Positions 5,353-8,866 of a stretch of 8,866 nt of DNA are shown here, one piece after another (the first letter of the stretch is position 1; each line of letters begins with the position of its first letter). Source of the stretch: Deltaproteobacteria bacterium (GTDB taxonomy: Bacteria; Bdellovibrionota_B; Oligoflexia; Oligoflexales; Bog-1112). The stretch lies in assembly GCA_003136475.1 (NCBI GenBank), contig PLEQ01000478.1:35709-44574 (forward strand), written 5' to 3'. Below the pieces are notes generated by a model that saw nothing but the letters and a program-made list of their open reading frames with translations, made no database searches and had not been told where the DNA came from. The position numbers were made by a program, and so were the translations under genes.

Positions 5353-6255
5353 ATGAATATGGTACATATCGGCTGCTTTACGAGTCGTATTTGCTTCAAC
5401 TCTCGAAATTGGCAGCGTCCTACCGGGGAGGCTGCGAAATTGGAAAAGAAATCCCACTGCGTCAAATTTGGATTCGGCTACGAAGAATGGCTTTTTCGTC
5501 ACGAATGGGAAAGTGAGGGGTGGAGATGCGGCTTTACACAAGGTGTAAACGCCTCATCTTCGCGTCTCGAAAGAATAGGTACGTCGTTTGATCTAAGACT
5601 ATTTACAATACAACCCGACAGCCGCCGCCGCTTTGTTGCGACGATTAAAGCTGCTGAGTTCCTGAGCGACAAGCAAGCTAAGACAGCAGTTGACGTGTTC
5701 AAGAAAAAAGGTTGGTTCGATTCCATGTTGACGGAGATTCAACAAGCTGGTGGAGACTCGCGGGTGTTAAGAGAATCCGAGCCAAGCAACATCCTCAACA
5801 TCCGGTTTCGAGTGGAAAACGTCGAATTTTGCAAATCGGACGATTTCGTACCGCGTAATAATTCTATCTATGACTACAATCGCTACAAACTTCACAAAAG
5901 TGATTTTGTAGATCAGTTTTCTTTCGTCACAAATGAGCAGAGAGATGTTCGAGAGGTCGTCGGTGTCGCTTATGAGCGTAGTGCTGTTGTGCGCAAATCA
6001 GTTTTAGATAGGGCTGACGGTAAATGTGAACACTGCGGTGCGAAGGGTTTTGAAACACCCGACGGAGTTTTCTTAGAAACTCATCATATCATCTTTCTTT
6101 CCGAAAAAGGGCCAGATACAATTCATAATGTTATCGCTCTCTGTCCCAATCATCATAGGGAAGCTCATCATGGTTTTAGACGCGAGCAGCTTAAGCGAGA
6201 ATTTCTTTCTTTCGTATCCAAGGCTTCAGAGCGCAAAGTTAAGGACAGGATTTAA
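5353..6255 (+). CDS. HNH endonuclease with distinct N-terminal module
   Basis: A 300-residue protein. The C-terminal third is an HNH nuclease: CEHC (C225, C228), ETHHI (H244-H245), N259 in HNVIALC, and CPNHHREAHH (C264, H267-H268). CxxC and CxxH would hold a structural zinc, while H245, N259 and H268 are the likely catalytic set. The N-terminal part (about 10-120) has FNSRNWQRPTG and FGFGYEEWLF (39-48), then GWRCGFTQGVN. I take it as a module seen in other HNH-type defence proteins, probably for target recognition, but this is from memory of similar sequences. The middle (120-200) has no recognised domain. The start ATG 5353 has AAAGGA 7-8 bases upstream; a TTG at 5314 lies in the leader hairpin and is less likely. 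It may cut modified or foreign DNA, perhaps with the divergent EVE protein (inference). The stop overlaps the convergent next gene by 4 bases. Confidence 0.8.
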   Translation: MNMVHIGCFTSRICFNSRNWQRPTGEAAKLEKKSHCVKFGFGYEEWLFRHEWESEGWRCGFTQGVNASSSRLERIGTSFDLRLFTIQPDSRRRFVATIKAAEFLSDKQAKTAVDVFKKKGWFDSMLTEIQQAGGDSRVLRESEPSNILNIRFRVENVEFCKSDDFVPRNNSIYDYNRYKLHKSDFVDQFSFVTNEQRDVREVVGVAYERSAVVRKSVLDRADGKCEHCGAKGFETPDGVFLETHHIIFLSEKGPDTIHNVIALCPNHHREAHHGFRREQLKREFLSFVSKASERKVKDRI

Positions 6256-6731
6256 GCAAAGATCGGAGAGAAGTCTTCTAATTCCTGCCAGACGCTACGA
6301 ATAGTAGAATTCACTATTTTCTTTCTTGTAAGTAAATAAAATACCGGCCTTTTGCCAAGTTTCCATCGAGAGAGAATAATTGCTTTTGCTTTATAGTTCT
6401 TTCCAACATAGCGAAGGCGCATGACGTCTTCCTCTGTGGGCCAAACTGCATTTCCTCCTTTGATTTGAAAAACAATAATTTCCAATAGATCGCCTCGTTT
6501 CAAGGGGTCTTCTGCTTTGGTCATATGATCTTTTCTAATCGCAAGCATGTCCACAATACCGGTTGATTCCCTACCCGTCGGACCCTTAAAAGAGATGAAC
6601 TCCCAAGCACACCGCTTTCCCAGTCGGGTGATGAGCCATTTTGTCATGGTTGTAGCCCATCGACCCGATTTTGCGGCTCGTTCCGAAGCTTTTTTCCAAT
6701 CTGTACTTCTTTTTTGCCTGGTGGATTTCAT
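6252..6731 (-). CDS. Small PD-(D/E)XK nuclease-like protein
   Basis: A 159-residue, very basic protein. A Lys/Arg-rich N-terminus (1-30) is followed by a conserved-looking core: FKGPTGRESTGIVDMLAIRKDH (48-69), then KRGDLLEIIVFQIKGG (78-93), WPTEEDVMRLR (97-107) and KAKAIILSRWKLGK (114-127). D61 and the QxK at 89-91 on adjacent strands fit a PD-(D/E)XK nuclease fold in which the Glu is replaced by Gln; E84 or E55 might complete the site. I recall hypothetical proteins of this type across proteobacteria, without an assigned role. The ATG at 6731-6729 has AGGAGA 4 bases upstream. It is convergent with the HNH gene, with stops overlapping by 4 bases and no terminator between them. It could be a restriction-type nuclease or an inactive derivative. 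Confidence 0.65.
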   Translation of the reverse strand: MKSTRQKRSTDWKKASERAAKSGRWATTMTKWLITRLGKRCAWEFISFKGPTGRESTGIVDMLAIRKDHMTKAEDPLKRGDLLEIIVFQIKGGNAVWPTEEDVMRLRYVGKNYKAKAIILSRWKLGKRPVFYLLTRKKIVNSTIRSVWQELEDFSPIFA

Positions 6732-7005
6732 AAATCTCCTGACTTCATTTAGCCCTTTGTACCTGTATTTATTTTAAGTGCGATGGTGAAAGAAGAAAAC
6801 GGCAGGCACGCACATCGAAAACAATGTGCGAAGGTCCTAAGCTGATTTTTGTTAACCAGCCTAGGTAGCTTCCACTCAGAGCGACCATGAAAATCTAGTC
6901 TTTTATAAACATCCGAAAGCCCATTCCTTTTGGTAAAATGTTTTAAGAAATCCGAATTTCTTCCCGAGAAGGATCTGACGTCGATCACTCATAAAGAGGG
7001 AAGAA
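6732..7005. other. Intergenic region between divergent nuclease genes
   Basis: This stretch of 274 bases separates the minus-strand gene ending its 5' side at 6731 from the plus-strand TTG at 7006 and should hold both promoters. A 7-bp stem CGCACAT/ATGTGCG (6809-6815 with 6824-6830, 8-base loop) is present. A -10-like TAAAAT is seen at about 6935-6940, with no convincing -35. A 79-codon minus-strand frame inside it lacks a ribosome site and looks spurious. An in-frame TGA at 6976 limits the upstream extent of the 7006 gene. Confidence 0.45.
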
Positions 7006-8866
7006 TTGGATACGTCAAGCGATTTACCATCACATAGCCAGGATTCGTTAGATGCTGAAAAGCTTAGGAAGTCTTTGCTACAAATTCAGAATATAGACAA
7101 TTTCAAGACAGAAGATGATGTCAGAGAAGATTTTTTAAGGCTCCTTCTTGACGGTTTGGGCTATTCAAATGACAAAAACTCATCTCATCGAATTGAAAGA
7201 GGATCTACTTTTCAAATTACCGACTTGGTGATCGGAACAAAAAAGAAGCCCTTTGAAGGCTATCGACCAGACTATATATTGAATATCAATGGAAAAAGAC
7301 GCTGGTTAATCGATGCGAAGAATCCAAAGGAGTCGGTAACAGATCAAAAACATATAAAGCAGGCCTTTTCGTATTCAATCAATCGCGAAATAAATGTCCC
7401 CTTTTTTGTCCTATGTAACGGCGCTGAAATGGCAGTGTATCGTACTTCTGATCAATCTTTCATGCCGCTCACTACATTTTTAAGAGCGGAACTAGTTGGA
7501 CGTATGCAAGAACTTTTCGAAATGTTCTCTACGTCAGCCTTCATTCTGCGAGAGAAGTTTAGTGAGATTGACACAAAAGCATCTTCTAGACAAACCTCTT
7601 CAACTGTTATTTTGGAGAAATCATCTTTCGAACCGATAAACTATGTCATTCAGCCAAGGAAGCAAGCTTCACCTATACACTTCGGGCCTCACCCCTACTT
7701 TACAAAGAGAGCTTGGAATGTAGTTAAAAAATATGTGGAGCACTTTTCTAAGGAGGGGGAGTTAATTGGAGATCCTTTCGGAGGGACTGGAACTGTATGT
7801 ATAGAGGCTGCGCTCATAAGAAGAAGATGTATCCACTATGATTTGAATCCAATTGCCAATTTTATTGCAAATTCGCTATCAACGCTAACGAATTTGGACC
7901 TGTTGGATACCAGCTTTCGCCAGGTACAGGAGAACCTTGAACGCTACATCAATGCTAGCACCCATCTATCAGGCCCTGAGTTTTGGTTTCCATTAAATGT
8001 TCCCTTGCCTAAGGATGCCGATGTTCAGTTTGTTCATGAATATTTTTCAACCACACAACTAATTCAACTTTCCGCGTTACGAGCTTTTATTTTAGAGGTC
8101 AACACTAAGAGTGTTCGTGAAGCTTTGCTATTTGTATTTAGCTCAACCTTGGTCAAATGTAATAAAGGCTATCACAATACCCCCAGAACCCATGGAATTC
8201 CAGGAGGTGGGGATTCAGGATTGATGAAATACTATCGGTATATGATCCCAAGAAGGCCTTTTGCCGAACAATCTGTTCTCTCAGTATTTGAGGCAAAGTA
8301 TAAATCGTTCTTTAAAGCGCAACTATATCTGAGATCGATGGATTTCTCTGAACGAGAAAAGGAAAAACTAATATCCGTTGATAGAAAAAGCGCGACGGAA
8401 ATGGAAGAGATTGCTGACGAATCGATAGACTACATTTTTACAGACCCCCCCTACGGTAGCAAAATAGCCTACTTGGACTGTTCGACTATGTTCAATGCAT
8501 GGCTGAATTTCGAAGTTGAAAAAAGGGACTTTGAGAGCGAGGTAATTGCAGGAGGAAGTTTGGGAAAATCCCAAGCCGAATATATTGGATTGCTACAATG
8601 CTCCCTAACAAACATACATCGTGTCCTTAAACCAAATCGTTGGTTCAGTATTGTTTTTGCAAGTAGCGATCCAGCACATTGGCATGCTGTTCATGATTTC
8701 GCGACCAATCTTGGCTTCGAACACGCCAATACTGTGTGCCAGCCATCCCCGCGAAAGACGGTAAAGAAGAATCAAAATCCGCTAACGGTCTTTAGTGGAG
8801 AAATGATTCTGAACTTCAAAAAGCGTATTAGTGGCAGGGCTGTTGTTAAGAAGAGCTATTCCGAGA
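7006..8866 (+). CDS. HsdR_N-like nuclease fused to DNA amino-methyltransferase, partial (runs off right edge)
   Basis: The frame is open from the TTG at 7006 to the window end (620 codons, no stop). An in-frame TGA at 6976 and no ATG or GTG between them favour this TTG, with GAGGGA about 5 bases upstream. Residues about 15-190 look like the N-terminal nuclease domain of type I R subunits: GYRPDY (85-90) and RRWLIDAKNPKES (98-110), i.e. P88-D89 and D103-A104-K105 of a PD-(D/E)XK site. From about 225 comes an S-adenosylmethionine-dependent amino-methyltransferase: motif I DPFGGTGT (256-263), YDLNPIANF just after, and motif IV TDPPYGSKIAYLD (479-491). About 215 residues separate motifs I and IV, room for a target-recognition region, an alpha-class order. 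This suggests cutting and methylation in one chain, like a type IIG enzyme, though an N6 or N4 target is open. No helicase is visible. Alternatively, the nuclease-like domain may only bind DNA. Confidence 0.75.
   Translation, partial: MDTSSDLPSHSQDSLDAEKLRKSLLQIQNIDNFKTEDDVREDFLRLLLDGLGYSNDKNSSHRIERGSTFQITDLVIGTKKKPFEGYRPDYILNINGKRRWLIDAKNPKESVTDQKHIKQAFSYSINREINVPFFVLCNGAEMAVYRTSDQSFMPLTTFLRAELVGRMQELFEMFSTSAFILREKFSEIDTKASSRQTSSTVILEKSSFEPINYVIQPRKQASPIHFGPHPYFTKRAWNVVKKYVEHFSKEGELIGDPFGGTGTVCIEAALIRRRCIHYDLNPIANFIANSLSTLTNLDLLDTSFRQVQENLERYINASTHLSGPEFWFPLNVPLPKDADVQFVHEYFSTTQLIQLSALRAFILEVNTKSVREALLFVFSSTLVKCNKGYHNTPRTHGIPGGGDSGLMKYYRYMIPRRPFAEQSVLSVFEAKYKSFFKAQLYLRSMDFSEREKEKLISVDRKSATEMEEIADESIDYIFTDPPYGSKIAYLDCSTMFNAWLNFEVEKRDFESEVIAGGSLGKSQAEYIGLLQCSLTNIHRVLKPNRWFSIVFASSDPAHWHAVHDFATNLGFEHANTVCQPSPRKTVKKNQNPLTVFSGEMILNFKKRISGRAVVKKSYSE

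Noticed and set aside
6749..6988. 79-codon minus-strand frame in the region between the two divergent nuclease genes
   Set aside because: It starts with GTG without a ribosome site, has no recognisable domain and fills a region that must hold two promoters.
8368..8574. Minus-strand frame inside the methyltransferase gene
   Set aside because: It lies opposite the DPPY-coding segment, whose plus-strand reading is clearly the real one.

Overview
The window looks like a mobile or integrative element of a Gram-negative bacterium. It carries the start of an F-type conjugation (type IV secretion) operon, a divergent regulator plus lipoprotein, and then a patch of nuclease and DNA-modification genes that reads as a defence cluster cut off by the right edge. 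Base composition is moderately AT-rich by eye, and Shine-Dalgarno sequences are strong and canonical. The lipoprotein signal with Ser before Cys, the F-type tra genes and the general protein style would fit a proteobacterium or a Bdellovibrionota/Oligoflexia-like host. That host guess is weak.

Left part (1-2844, all minus strand, read right to left): a TraF-like thioredoxin-fold protein with CPHC, a signal-less pilin-like protein, a TraA-like pilin, TraL, TraE and a TraK-like protein that runs off the left edge. The order A-L-E-K is that of the F plasmid. The genes are packed tightly; several stops lie inside or next to the Shine-Dalgarno of the next gene, so the block should be one translationally coupled operon. 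It builds the envelope-spanning pilus and secretion channel.

Control region (2845-3040): a perfect 22-bp inverted repeat with a 4-base loop. Each arm is itself a dyad (ACAACA-N5-TGTTGT). A consensus TTGACA of a minus-strand promoter sits at its centre. The plus-strand neighbour (3041-3556) encodes a helix-turn-helix protein that probably binds here and controls both itself and the tra operon. Directly after it, with a 26-base gap, lies a predicted lipoprotein of unknown function (3583-4341).

Right part (4523-8866), on alternating strands: an EVE/PUA-like domain protein (minus), an HNH endonuclease with a distinct N-terminal module (plus), a small PD-(D/E)XK-like protein (minus, overlapping the HNH gene tail to tail by 4 bases), and a large plus-strand frame from a TTG at 7006 to the window end. 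That frame joins an HsdR_N-like nuclease domain (PD...DAK) to an amino-methyltransferase (DPFGGTGT ... DPPY). The last is the most notable gene: a candidate single-chain restriction-modification protein. The EVE and HNH genes are divided by 239 bases packed with dyads, including a TTATCAGAT motif that occurs three times. Joint action of these four genes is inferred from content and proximity only.
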